Assembly: GCA_028288765.1 (NCBI GenBank)
Contig: JAQGHQ010000434.1
Location: forward strand, 1 to 38,112
Source: Gemmataceae bacterium
GTDB lineage: Bacteria > Planctomycetota > Planctomycetia > Gemmatales > Gemmataceae
Direction of reading: 5' to 3'
Length of the DNA stretch: 38,112 nucleotides
This document shows positions 9,887 through 17,286 of this stretch, one piece after another. The position numbers and the translations under genes were made by a program. The notes under the pieces were generated by a model. It was given only the letters and a program-made list of their open reading frames with translations. It was not told the origin of the DNA and did no database searches. Each line of letters opens with the position of its first letter. Positions within the stretch are counted from its first letter, which is position 1.

Positions 9887-11137
9887 CTACGCGGCAAGTC
9901 GCCCGGTAGGTATGAGGCCGTTGGACCCGGTAGGTATGAGGCCTTTGGAGCGGGGAACAGGCGGTGAATCGAATCGGAAGGAGCGGATGAAGCGCCGGCC
10001 CAGTGCGATGCCCGGCGCCTCGATACAGTAGAAGCTGCACACCGCCAGCGGAGCGATCGCAACGAGCCAACCGGCTACGACCAGGACCCCGACCACGGCA
10101 GGGACCTCGGCACTCCATCCCGCCGGGATAATCGAGGGCGCAAGCGCGAGCGCCGCCGGCACCGTGGCCATATGCAAAACGTAGTAACTGCCCGAAGAGC
10201 GTCCGAGCAGGCGCAGCGGCTTGACATCCAGCCAGGACAACAGAGCAATATCACCACGATACGCGACCAAACTGATCAGTACGGCCGCGGCGTATGCTTC
10301 GACGACCGCACTATAGCGCGAGTAGAACCCGAGGCAAGGGCCGGCCAACAGTAAGGGGGTGACGGCACCTGCCATCCAGAAAGCCGTGGTGCGCCCCGAC
10401 AAACCCGTCGCGAAGCGCCGACCGACGGTCGGAACGACCATGCCCAGGACGAACGCAAACAGATTGGTCGATAACGGCGGCCAGACGGCCCAACGGGGGA
10501 CGTAGGCCAGTACCGTGGTAGCGAGCGCGACGCCGAGAAGCACCCGAGGCCCGCGGCTTCGTTCAAGGAAGTAGAGCACCACAATCACAGGAGCCATGAG
10601 CACTTCCACCTGTAACGCCCAGAACACGCCACATATGGAAACGTCGAGTAGGAGCAGATTGGCAACAAAGAGCGGTGCAGTGGGTGGGCTGGCGATCGGG
10701 CCGCCGGGAAACACCCGGCTGGTCGTAAGCACCACCGTCAGGACCACTGTGAAGACGACGACCGGGTATATTCTGAAGATGCGCGCCAGAAAGAATTTCG
10801 CCGCGGCAGGGGACACCTTCTGTGGACCGTGTCCCAGGGAAAGCCGCAACACGAACCCGCTGATCACGAAAAAGACCATCAGTGCGGCATGGCCGGGTAT
10901 GAGAGCGAGGCCGAGCCGGCCCAACGCATTCTGCACCGGCCCCACGCCTTCCCAAGAGACATGCGGGAATAGCAATACGCCGTGCAGCCCACACCCGGTG
11001 AAGTGATAGCCGGCGACCGCCAAGGCACCGAGTCCGCGCAGCGACTCCACGCGGGTGAAAAACGGTCGACCATCGGCCGTTGGCGTTTTGGACTGGGGTC
11101 GCGGATCAGGGTCTGCTGTCCACAGGGCGAGAATCAT
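9887..11137 (-). CDS. Membrane acyltransferase (acyltransferase 3 family)
   Basis: A 416-residue polytopic protein of the acyltransferase 3 family (OafA/NodX type, PF01757), which acylates surface sugars. The frame is open far upstream to 11893, but the ATG at 11137-11135 (MILALWTADP) is chosen: GGAG lies about 6 bases before it, and the conserved first helix RVESLRGLGALAVAGYHF follows at about residue 28. The later motif FFVISGFVLRLSLG is typical of the family, and about ten hydrophobic helices are visible. The catalytic His is probably in GYHF. The C-terminus carries a short tail coded by two 24-base tandem copies (GLIPTGSNGLIPTG). The gene is convergent with the cyclase gene, with a 98-base gap. 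Confidence 0.88.
   Translation of the reverse strand: MILALWTADPDPRPQSKTPTADGRPFFTRVESLRGLGALAVAGYHFTGCGLHGVLLFPHVSWEGVGPVQNALGRLGLALIPGHAALMVFFVISGFVLRLSLGHGPQKVSPAAAKFFLARIFRIYPVVVFTVVLTVVLTTSRVFPGGPIASPPTAPLFVANLLLLDVSICGVFWALQVEVLMAPVIVVLYFLERSRGPRVLLGVALATTVLAYVPRWAVWPPLSTNLFAFVLGMVVPTVGRRFATGLSGRTTAFWMAGAVTPLLLAGPCLGFYSRYSAVVEAYAAAVLISLVAYRGDIALLSWLDVKPLRLLGRSSGSYYVLHMATVPAALALAPSIIPAGWSAEVPAVVGVLVVAGWLVAIAPLAVCSFYCIEAPGIALGRRFIRSFRFDSPPVPRSKGLIPTGSNGLIPTGRLAA
9902..9949. repeat. Two tandem 24-base copies in the acyltransferase 3' end
   Basis: The 18-mer CCCGGTAGGTATGAGGCC occurs at 9902-9919 and again at 9926-9943, and the 24-base units differ at one position (GTTGGA versus TTTGGA). 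They are in frame in the acyltransferase gene and encode the repeated GLIPTG of the protein tail. Confidence 0.8.
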
Positions 11138-11420
11138 CCTAACTCCGGATCGGAACGGTCCCTCGGAAGTCCTGGTCAACAAATGGCTTGTTGATACTCG
11201 GCCAGCCGCCAGAGCGACCCTTGTCCGTATCGACATCAGCCCGACGGGGACTTGGATGATTCTCATCTGTCGGGCACGTGATATTGGTTGACCCCCCGCG
11301 CGAGCATACCGATAGCCGACCTTCAGCGAGTCAAACTCGCGGGGAAGCTCCGGAACTCGTACTCGTCGGTTGTGTCGCCGGAAGCCTAAAGAGAACGTGC
11401 GTCCTCGGGAGATGTCGAAA
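11138..11420. other. Divergent intergenic region
   Basis: These 283 bases separate the acyltransferase (minus) and zinc-ribbon (plus) genes. A TTGACC at 11288-11293 followed after 17 bases by GATAGC is the best promoter candidate for the plus gene, but the -10 match is poor. No other feature was recognised. Confidence 0.3.
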
Positions 11421-12005
11421 ATGCCCATCATGGTGGAGTGTGAGTGCCAGAAACAGATCAAGGCCCCGGACCAGGCTGCGGGAAAGAAGGTCCGCTGCCC
11501 AGCGTGCGGGGCCCTTCTGGACGTACCGGCCGCGCCTCCGTCCGCACCGGCTCCACCCCCCGCGGCCCGACCAGATCCGCCCTCGCCCGCGTTCAGATCG
11601 GTCGCCGGCTCTGACTCCGACCCGGGGGCTCGCCCCGTCCCGGCCGCGAAGCCGGCTGGCCGGCACCCGAAAGCGCCGGTCCCTCCAGCCGCTCCGGCAA
11701 TGGACCTCGACGACGATCCGCCCGCGACGGACCCCCCCGGGAAGAAGCCCGTCAGGAAGACGCCGACTCCGAGGAAGCCGGTCGCGGAGCTCGACGAGGA
11801 CGAGGACGCCCCACGGCGTCCCGGCCGCAGGGGGCAGACCGGCCCGAAAGACCAGCCGGCCCGGCAGGAGACGAACCGCAGGCTCCTGTTCAAGTTGCTG
11901 ATCCTGGGCGCGGTCGGCGTGATCGGGTGCTTTTCCCTCGGCGGGGCGGTTGCTTATATCGGGTACATGCTCAGCTCGCAGAACTCCGGCATCGAAGACA
12001 AGTAG
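11421..12005 (+). CDS. Zinc-ribbon protein with disordered linker and membrane anchor
   Basis: A 194-residue protein. ATGs exist at 11412 and 11421; the second has GGGAG 9 bases before it. Residues 5-30 form a zinc-ribbon with CxC and CxxC pairs (Cys7, Cys9, Cys26, Cys29: VECECQKQIKAPDQAAGKKV then RCPACG). Residues about 35-150 are Pro/Ala/Asp-rich and probably disordered. Residues about 155-183 form one long hydrophobic segment (FKLLILGAVGVIGCFSLGGA), followed by a short polar tail. Proteins with this N-terminal ribbon are frequent in Gemmataceae; their function is not established. It could sense or dock something at the membrane, but nothing in the sequence shows this. Its 3' end faces the protease gene. 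Confidence 0.78.
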   Translation: MPIMVECECQKQIKAPDQAAGKKVRCPACGALLDVPAAPPSAPAPPPAARPDPPSPAFRSVAGSDSDPGARPVPAAKPAGRHPKAPVPPAAPAMDLDDDPPATDPPGKKPVRKTPTPRKPVAELDEDEDAPRRPGRRGQTGPKDQPARQETNRRLLFKLLILGAVGVIGCFSLGGAVAYIGYMLSSQNSGIEDK

Positions 12006-12199
12006 GAGCGGAGCACGAGCCGGGTGCGATCGTACCGGCGGAGTACCGGGATGTGCCGGCGCGATCGGCGAGTGGGAGAATCCCCGAGGTTCGTCAGGGG
12101 AATGTCCAACTCGCTCAGTTCCGCAGCTGCCCCGGGATATCGGAGGAGGGATGCTGATCAAAAGGTGCGGCAAGATGGGTGAGGGAAAACCGTGAGGCG

Positions 12200-12220
12200 G
12201 ACCCCGACCGGGTCGGGGTC
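12200..12220 (-). terminator. Possible terminator of the subtilisin-like gene
   Basis: GACCCCGACC at 12200-12209 and GGTCGGGGTC at 12211-12220 form a 10-bp near-continuous palindrome that includes the last bases of the protease stop codon. On the minus strand a TTTT lies about 10 bases further on. The tight loop and distant T tract make it only a fair candidate. Confidence 0.4.
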
Positions 12221-13511
12221 ACTCGGTGGGGAGACGGATGAGTCCGTAACCGGTCTCGGGGTCGGGGCCTGGCGTGCCGAGGTCGACCGCCGTGGCCCGG
12301 AGCGAGGCACCGACCCGGGCCGGGGTCCAGTCCGGGTGGCGGGAAAGACACAGGGCCGCGATTGCCGCCGCCTGCGGGGCGGCCGCGGACGTCCCCCCGA
12401 AGGGCCGCGTCCGGATCGAGGTGGCGACCGGCACCACCGCCGCCAGGTCCGGCTTCGTGATCCGGATGTTCGTGCCGCACGCACTGTACGGCTGGCGGTG
12501 GCCGGTCCCGTCGACCGCCCCGACCGCCACCACCTCCGACCCGTCGGCCGGGAAGCAAACGTTCGCACCCGGGGTGGTGCGGTCGAGCGAGGCAAAAGTC
12601 GTGGTGACGTGGAAGTCCCCGGCCGTCCCGCCGGTGTGCCGGACCCGGACCCGGTACGAATGACCCGCCGTCGGGGGGAACCGGACGGCCGCGCTCAATC
12701 GGTCCTTTGCGCCGGGGGCCGTGGCCGCCCGGCCGACTTCCAGACCGGTCGCGGTATCGAGGACGACCAGTTCGTAGCTACCCCCGGCCCGGCCGTACAG
12801 CTCGACCGCCACCTCGTCTTCTTCCCACGGCCGCAGCCCGTTATCGGTGACTCCAACCGCCCAGGCGTGCCAGCCGTCGCCGCCGTCGCGGAACCGGCCG
12901 GCCCAGTGCCGATCGGTCGTATTCCCGGCGCTCGCGAAGCAGAGCAGGTCGGCCGGCTTATCCCCGCGGCCGAGCAGGTCGGTCAGGGCCCGGTGGATGG
13001 CCCCGCCCCCTTGCCCGTCGCTCCAGCTCGGGGCGATCACGGACACGGACACCACCCGTGCTCCTTGCTCCTTCGCCCACTTCACGGCGGCCAGGAACTG
13101 GTCCTCGTGGCCGGGTTCCCAGTTGGCGAACAGGAGGTCGGTGTCCGGGGCGATGGAGTGGATCACCTCGCCGCAGAGGATGCCGTGTTGGCTGTCGCGG
13201 TACTCCAGGTTCCCGTCCCGGCGGAAGGACCGGGTGACGACGTGTTCCGGGAGGGCATGGCCGAGGTGGTCGTGCCAGCCGCGAAACCCGGTATCGAGGA
13301 CGGCCACCTTGACCCCCCGACCGCGATACCCGGCCGCGTGCCAGCGGTTGGCCCCGAGACGGGTGACGTATGCCGCCTGGTCCGGCAGCGAGTGGGCGGC
13401 GGCGGCCCCGCCGGCCGAAACCGGTCCGGTGAAGACTGAGGTCAGCAGCAGGGCGGTCGCCGGGGCGGCAAGACCGCCGACCGCAAGGAATTGGGCAACG
13501 GCGCAGCGCAT
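12219..13511 (-). CDS. Secreted subtilisin-like serine protease (S8) with inserted domain
   Basis: A 430-residue protein from the ATG at 13511. The frame continues upstream, but this start places a signal peptide (MRCAVAQFLAVGGLAAPATA, ending near SAGG at 32-35) at the front. The catalytic set of family S8 is complete: Asp73 (VAVLDTGF), His109 (DSQHGILCGEV), oxyanion Asn197 (FASAGN) and Ser375 (FGGTSAAAPQ). Between Asn197 and Ser375 is an extra segment of roughly 110 residues (about 205-315) that looks like a beta-sandwich, with YELVVLDTATGLEVG and HSYRVRVRHTGGTAGDFHV, similar in style to pre-peptidase C-terminal domains. It has no visible pro-domain of normal length, so activation may differ from classical subtilisins. 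It is likely exported. The target is unknown. Confidence 0.88.
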   Translation of the reverse strand: MRCAVAQFLAVGGLAAPATALLLTSVFTGPVSAGGAAAAHSLPDQAAYVTRLGANRWHAAGYRGRGVKVAVLDTGFRGWHDHLGHALPEHVVTRSFRRDGNLEYRDSQHGILCGEVIHSIAPDTDLLFANWEPGHEDQFLAAVKWAKEQGARVVSVSVIAPSWSDGQGGGAIHRALTDLLGRGDKPADLLCFASAGNTTDRHWAGRFRDGGDGWHAWAVGVTDNGLRPWEEDEVAVELYGRAGGSYELVVLDTATGLEVGRAATAPGAKDRLSAAVRFPPTAGHSYRVRVRHTGGTAGDFHVTTTFASLDRTTPGANVCFPADGSEVVAVGAVDGTGHRQPYSACGTNIRITKPDLAAVVPVATSIRTRPFGGTSAAAPQAAAIAALCLSRHPDWTPARVGASLRATAVDLGTPGPDPETGYGLIRLPTE

Positions 13512-13753
13512 GGGAGGCCCGGGAAGGCAGGTGGGCGGGTCGTTGGGGTGGGCAGGGGCGCGAGCGGCAGGCTCCTGACAGTGTACAACCCCGCCCCGGC
13601 GGAGCGGTTCCGAATTGAGGTGATTTTTTCTGTAAATCTGTGAACGGGGGTGTTTTCTCCCCCGCTGGAAGCTCCGGGCGGATCGGCCGGCTGCATGAAT
13701 GATCGAGACAAAGCGGGCGGGACGTCTGTGATCGACCGACGAAGAAAACCCGT
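13512..13753. other. Intergenic region between barstar-like and protease genes
   Basis: A 242-base gap between two minus-strand genes. It contains an AT-rich patch near 13620-13650 (an unusual T run, TTTTTT) that could hold the protease promoter, but no clear -35/-10 pair was found. A short CCCG/CGGG stem (13749-13761) followed by TTTTC on the minus strand overlaps the stop codon of the barstar-like gene and may be a weak terminator. Confidence 0.3.
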
Positions 13754-14257
13754 TCACCGGGGCTCTGGAGCTGACTCAGCCGACCACCGCGCCCGGACAC
13801 CAGCTGCTTCTTCGGGCATGCACTGGAGCAGGACCCGGAACATCTTCGCCGGCCGGGCCGGCGGCCCCTCGACCGGCCGACTCCACTCTCGGGCGACCCG
13901 TTCCAATATTTGCCGGAAGAGGACGACGGCCTCGGCGGATTCCTGGTCGAGCACGCTGGCGGCGTCGAGGATCGCCACGACGTAGGCCTGGTCAGCGGGG
14001 AGCCACTCCAGATCGGCGAGGCATTCGTCCAGCGCGTCCCAGTTCTCGCCGAAATACGGGGGGAACTGGAGAGCGGCCGCGACCTCGTCGAAGAGCCTGG
14101 CGGCCGTCCGCATCTTCTGCCCCCGCACTACGCAAACCGCCGCGCTCCCCAAGGCGGCCCGGCGGAGGGCCGCGGCCGCGTCGGCGACCTCGGGCGCGTC
14201 GGCCACGAGCGTCTGAAGCCAGGGCCGGTCCGGATGCAATAAAGGGCTGAGGTCCAT
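13754..14257 (-). CDS. Barstar-like RNase inhibitor
   Basis: A 167-residue cytoplasmic protein of the barstar family (PF01337), longer than classical barstar (about 90 residues) because of an N-terminal extension of about 38 residues and a C-terminal tail. The family core is clear at residues 65-86, FPPYFGENWDALDECLADLE, against barstar's YYGENLDALWDCL. From remembered alignment, Asp74 falls on barstar Asp35 and Glu78 on Asp39, the residues that plug the barnase active site, and the Glu/Phe pattern ESAEAVVLFRQIL matches the last helix. It follows the barnase-like gene after only 4 bases on the same strand, so it is almost surely the cognate immunity partner. Confidence 0.88.
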   Translation of the reverse strand: MDLSPLLHPDRPWLQTLVADAPEVADAAAALRRAALGSAAVCVVRGQKMRTAARLFDEVAAALQFPPYFGENWDALDECLADLEWLPADQAYVVAILDAASVLDQESAEAVVLFRQILERVAREWSRPVEGPPARPAKMFRVLLQCMPEEAAGVRARWSAESAPEPR

Positions 14258-14261
14258 CGAC

Positions 14262-14678
14262 TCACCGGATCTTCCGGAACGTGCGATAGTGGTCGGGGGT
14301 GTAATAGGCGCTCCCGTCGGACCCGGTCACCAGCCGTTCCGGCCCGCGGTTGACCCCGGGGACCTTCGGGTCGACGTCCCACTCGCGGTAGGTGATTGGT
14401 TTGCCGCCCGCGTCGGTCCGGGGCAATCTCTCCTCGGCGTTGCGAAAGATGCGGCCACCTTCGTGCCCCTCCGGCGGTCGGTGGTGCTCGTCGATGTACC
14501 GGAGCACCTTGACGACCTTCTCGGGAATATCGGCCTGGTGCTCGTGTTTGGAGACTTGTTCCGGGTCCGGTTCGTGCGATCGGCCGGGCTTCTCGGGGGG
14601 TGCGCAGCTGACCACCGCGAGAGCCACGGTGAGGCACGCGAAGAGAGAGAAGCGTCTGAGAGCTCGTCGGGCGGTCAT
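14262..14678 (-). CDS. Barnase/RNase Sa-like guanyl-specific ribonuclease, lipoprotein form
   Basis: A 138-residue protein from the ATG at 14678, with AAGG about 8 bases upstream. Residues 1-25 form a lipoprotein signal ending in the lipobox AVVSC (Cys25), so it is expected to be exported and lipid-anchored. The rest matches the microbial ribonuclease family (PF00545, N1/T1, barnase and RNase Sa): VLRYIDEHHRPPEGHEGGRI, then FRNAEERLPRTDAGGKPITY, REWDV and RLVTGSDGSAYYTPDHYRTF. The catalytic triple is present: Glu99 (YREW), Arg115 (PERLV) and His130 (PDHY), equivalent to RNase Sa Glu54, Arg69 and His85. It cleaves RNA after G. The barstar-like gene follows at once. Possible roles are nutrient RNA digestion, defence or competition. 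Confidence 0.9.
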   Translation of the reverse strand: MTARRALRRFSLFACLTVALAVVSCAPPEKPGRSHEPDPEQVSKHEHQADIPEKVVKVLRYIDEHHRPPEGHEGGRIFRNAEERLPRTDAGGKPITYREWDVDPKVPGVNRGPERLVTGSDGSAYYTPDHYRTFRKIR

Positions 14679-14861
14679 CAGTACCTTGTCCGCGCCGGAA
14701 TCACAGTGTGCAATTATAACTCCCGGCTTTCCTGGTTTGACGAATCTGTTGGCGCGGCAATTCATATTCCAGGCCCGGAAGGCCTTTTCGCGACCGGTCT
14801 CTCACGCAGGTCCTTATCGGAGATCAACTTCATCGGGAGAGACCGACCGGTGGCACCCGGG

Positions 14862-15038
14862 TCAATAAACCACCCGTGGAGAAAATAGCCGGGGCCGCGT
14901 TCGGCCCCGATCGCCGCAGAGGATGGCCGGGGTGCAGCGCGTCGCGCGAAACCCGCAACCGATTATTCGCCGAGGGATGGTGAGGGAGAGCCGGCGGATG
15001 GCCGTCGACGCACCGACGGCCACCTGCTCGATCAGCAT
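14862..15038 (-). CDS. Possible short ORF or gene remnant beginning MLIEQVAV
   Basis: A 58-codon frame from the ATG at 15038 (another in-frame ATG is at 15050) preceded by GGGGCAGGAG. Its first 8 residues, MLIEQVAV, and the ribosome site are nearly identical to a second short frame at 18489-18569. After that the two peptides share only scattered residues (a Thr four residues later). The rest is Arg-rich and does not resemble a known domain. It may be a decayed gene, a leader-type peptide, or the edge of a dispersed repeat. Confidence 0.3.
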   Translation of the reverse strand: MLIEQVAVGASTAIRRLSLTIPRRIIGCGFRATRCTPAILCGDRGRTRPRLFSPRVVY

Positions 15039-15048
15039 CTCCTGCCCC
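15015..15048. repeat. Copy A of a 34-base dispersed repeat (ribosome site plus 8 codons)
   Basis: Matches 18546-18579 at 32 of 34 positions, in the same orientation. On the minus strand it reads as a GGGGCAGGAG ribosome site, ATG, and codons for LIEQVAV. The mismatches fall between the ribosome site and the ATG and inside the ribosome site, while the coding part is identical. Confidence 0.75.
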
Positions 15049-15237
15049 ATAGGGTGCGGACGCGAAGAGCGGCGTCCGCCTCGACCTGCGCCCCGAAGCC
15101 CTCCCGCGGACGCGCACCGCGAAGGGCGAACGCGACCCGGCTGAACCCCCAGCCGGGCTCCGAGTCCGGCGGGGTTGTGCGTCACGGCCTCGGGGCGGTT
15201 CGCCGGGTGCCTCGCCAGTGGGTCGGCCGCGTCGCGG

Positions 15238-17256
15238 TCACCAGGTACGGTAGAAGCGGGCGGGTTGCGGGTCCGGCGGGTACACGGTCATGCCGGCGGT
15301 CGAGTACACGAACGGGTCGGCCGGCCAGGAGTTGGTGCTCGCGTTCAGGATCCGCAGCGGCTCGCCCGGCCAGCGGGCCTGGAGGACGAGGTCGATGGCG
15401 TACCGCTCGCGGGCGGTCGGCGGGCAACCGCGGTGGATCAACCGGTTGGCGTCGAAGACGAGGAACGACCCGGCCGGGCCGGTCACCGAGGTGACTTCCC
15501 CGCCCGGCCCGCGGTACTGGAACGGCCCCCCGCCCTCGTCCACGTCGGTCAAGTACAGAACCCCGCGGATTATCCCGGCCGGGCACCCGTCCCCGTGCCA
15601 CGACTGCGGCCCGAACCCGGCCTTCTCGTGGGCAAGCGACCGAACCGGCCGACAGTTCAGCACGGTGGCCGGGCAGCCCAGGCACGCGGTAAAGAACTCC
15701 TCCATCGCGGGGCGGGTCAGCAGGGCGTGGAGCTCCCGGCAGAAGTCCTCGGTCAGGGCCGCCGTCTGCAGGTCCGTGGTGTACGACCGGCGGGCGTGCC
15801 CGGTCCAGTCCCACCGGACGTGGACGTTGGACATGCTCAGGGAGAAGTCCAGCATCTCCCGCCACCGCTCGACCAACTCCCGGTCCACCCTAAGGACCGC
15901 CAGCCCGTCCGCCCGGAACCGCCCGACGGCCTCCGTCACCCACGGCTCAACACCGGCCGCAAGGGGCGGGAGGTCGGGGGCGGTGCAAATGTCCGGCGGG
16001 CGGTTGGCGACCTCGACCAACGGGGGCGGTGTTGGGGGTGGCGGTGCCGGTGGCGGGGGGGTGGGGGCGATGACCGGGGCGGTTTCGGTAACCGCCACGA
16101 CCGGGGCCGGAACAGGCCGGTGGGCCCGGCCGGAAGCGACCCGGAGGGAATGGCGGACGGCGTGCGGGAGGACCATCCGCGCGGCCCGGCGGACGAGCCG
16201 GCTGGCGGCCGAGCGGGTCCGCCGCGGAGGCGGGGCCGAGTCGAGCGGTAGCTCCACCGGAGACGGGGGAGTCGCAGGCGGCTCGGTCGGCGACGCGGGT
16301 GTGTCAACCGCAGCCGGGGGCGTGGGGGGAACCGGCGGGGGAGCGGCGGGGCGGCCGAGGCACCGCCGGTAGTACAGTTCATACCGCGGGTAGTTGGCGG
16401 CCATGTACGTCCGCCCGAGGACGTGTTCGAGGAGCTTGTGCAGGGTGACCCGGGCGGCCGCCCGCGGCAGGTGGACGCCGTCCAGTTCGTACTCCGGCCG
16501 CAGGTACCCCTCCGGGGTCGTCGTCTCCGGCCAGATGTCCACGAACGGGATGCCGGACTTGCCGCACTCCGCGGCGAGGTAGTCGTTCACCGCCCGAGCG
16601 GCCTTGTACCGGGTCGCGGCCGGGCAGTCGTACCCGTGGATCAAACGGAACCGGGCGTCATCGACGGTCGGGGGCACGACGCAGTGCAGGTACGTGCGGG
16701 TGAACCCGGCCGCCTGCAGTTGGAGGGTCCCCTGGATCAGCGGGTCGATCCGCCCGGCGATCACCCGGCGGATCAGGTCGAACGGGACCAGCGGTTGGTC
16801 GGTGTGCGGATACTGGGTCGGGGTCGGCGGGATGAAATCCCGGTCGTCCCGCAGGAGCGGGACGACGGCCCCACGCACGTCGATGTCCCCGCACATGATG
16901 ACGAGCACCGGGGGGACCTGCGGTTGTTCGGTGGCCAGGGCGATCGACAGGTCGATCCGGTCCGCCGTCGAGAGGTGGATCGCCCGCCCGTCCCGCAGGA
17001 GGCCCTCGTACTCCAGGGCCGCGATCAACTCCGGGTGGAGGCCCCCGCCGGCGGACCAGAACGCCTCCCCGGTGAACCCGCTCGGGATGTATCGCGCGCG
17101 GGTCCCGAACGTGGCCCCGGTGACGGCCTCGTCGAACGTCAGCCGGCTGAAGGCCAGCGAGTGGCTGTCACCGACGACGTAAATCGGGACGACCGGGCGG
17201 AAGGGGCCGAGGACCGGGTATCTGCCGTCTGCCGCCGGGGGTGTGGGGTACGCCAT
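15238..17256 (-). CDS. SGNH hydrolase-like domain fused to a phytanoyl-CoA-dioxygenase-like (Fe/2-oxoglutarate) domain
   Basis: A 672-residue two-enzyme fusion. Residues about 22-300 look like an SGNH-type hydrolase: block I VVGDSHSLAF with Ser31, and block V ELDGVHLP with Asp259 and His262. The usual Asn block is not obvious; VIMCGDIDVRG (near 118) is in its place. Residues about 315-345 and 395-425 are Pro-rich linkers flanking a basic segment. Residues about 440-672 match the phytanoyl-CoA dioxygenase-type fold: WHGDG (His554, Asp556), YLTDVDEGGGPFQY, LVFDANRLIHRG (His608) and RYAIDLV (Arg618), the full iron and 2-oxoglutarate ligand set. There is no signal peptide, so it is probably cytoplasmic. 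It follows the GSCFA gene after 30 bases and likely shares its transcript. Substrates are unknown; a glycan or lipid-linked intermediate is possible. Confidence 0.82.
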   Translation of the reverse strand: MAYPTPPAADGRYPVLGPFRPVVPIYVVGDSHSLAFSRLTFDEAVTGATFGTRARYIPSGFTGEAFWSAGGGLHPELIAALEYEGLLRDGRAIHLSTADRIDLSIALATEQPQVPPVLVIMCGDIDVRGAVVPLLRDDRDFIPPTPTQYPHTDQPLVPFDLIRRVIAGRIDPLIQGTLQLQAAGFTRTYLHCVVPPTVDDARFRLIHGYDCPAATRYKAARAVNDYLAAECGKSGIPFVDIWPETTTPEGYLRPEYELDGVHLPRAAARVTLHKLLEHVLGRTYMAANYPRYELYYRRCLGRPAAPPPVPPTPPAAVDTPASPTEPPATPPSPVELPLDSAPPPRRTRSAASRLVRRAARMVLPHAVRHSLRVASGRAHRPVPAPVVAVTETAPVIAPTPPPPAPPPPTPPPLVEVANRPPDICTAPDLPPLAAGVEPWVTEAVGRFRADGLAVLRVDRELVERWREMLDFSLSMSNVHVRWDWTGHARRSYTTDLQTAALTEDFCRELHALLTRPAMEEFFTACLGCPATVLNCRPVRSLAHEKAGFGPQSWHGDGCPAGIIRGVLYLTDVDEGGGPFQYRGPGGEVTSVTGPAGSFLVFDANRLIHRGCPPTARERYAIDLVLQARWPGEPLRILNASTNSWPADPFVYSTAGMTVYPPDPQPARFYRTW
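16316..16351 (+). other. G-quadruplex-type motif antisense to the fusion gene
   Basis: Four G runs of 4 to 6 bases (16316-16320, 16324-16329, 16337-16341, 16348-16351) with loops of 3, 7 and 6 bases meet the usual G3+N1-7 pattern on the plus strand. They arise from Pro codons of the linker on the minus strand, so they may be a by-product of coding. Confidence 0.45.
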
Positions 17257-17286
17257 GATTCGGCTCCGTGCCCAGGTTGGGATGGT

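Larger units (their letters stand above)
14679..15237. other. Intergenic region with one copy of a repeated short-ORF element
   Basis: A 559-base gap between the RNase gene and the SGNH/dioxygenase fusion gene, both on the minus strand. It holds an AT-richer patch near 14700-14770 that may contain the RNase promoter, and the repeated element at 15015-15048 (described separately) in front of a 58-codon frame. Nothing else was recognised; other short frames look like GC-rich noise. Confidence 0.4.

Noticed and set aside
11138..11893. In-frame upstream extension of the acyltransferase by 252 codons
   Set aside because: The extension runs antisense through the zinc-ribbon gene and is Ser/Gly/Arg-rich noise; a GGAG site and the family's first helix support the ATG at 11137.
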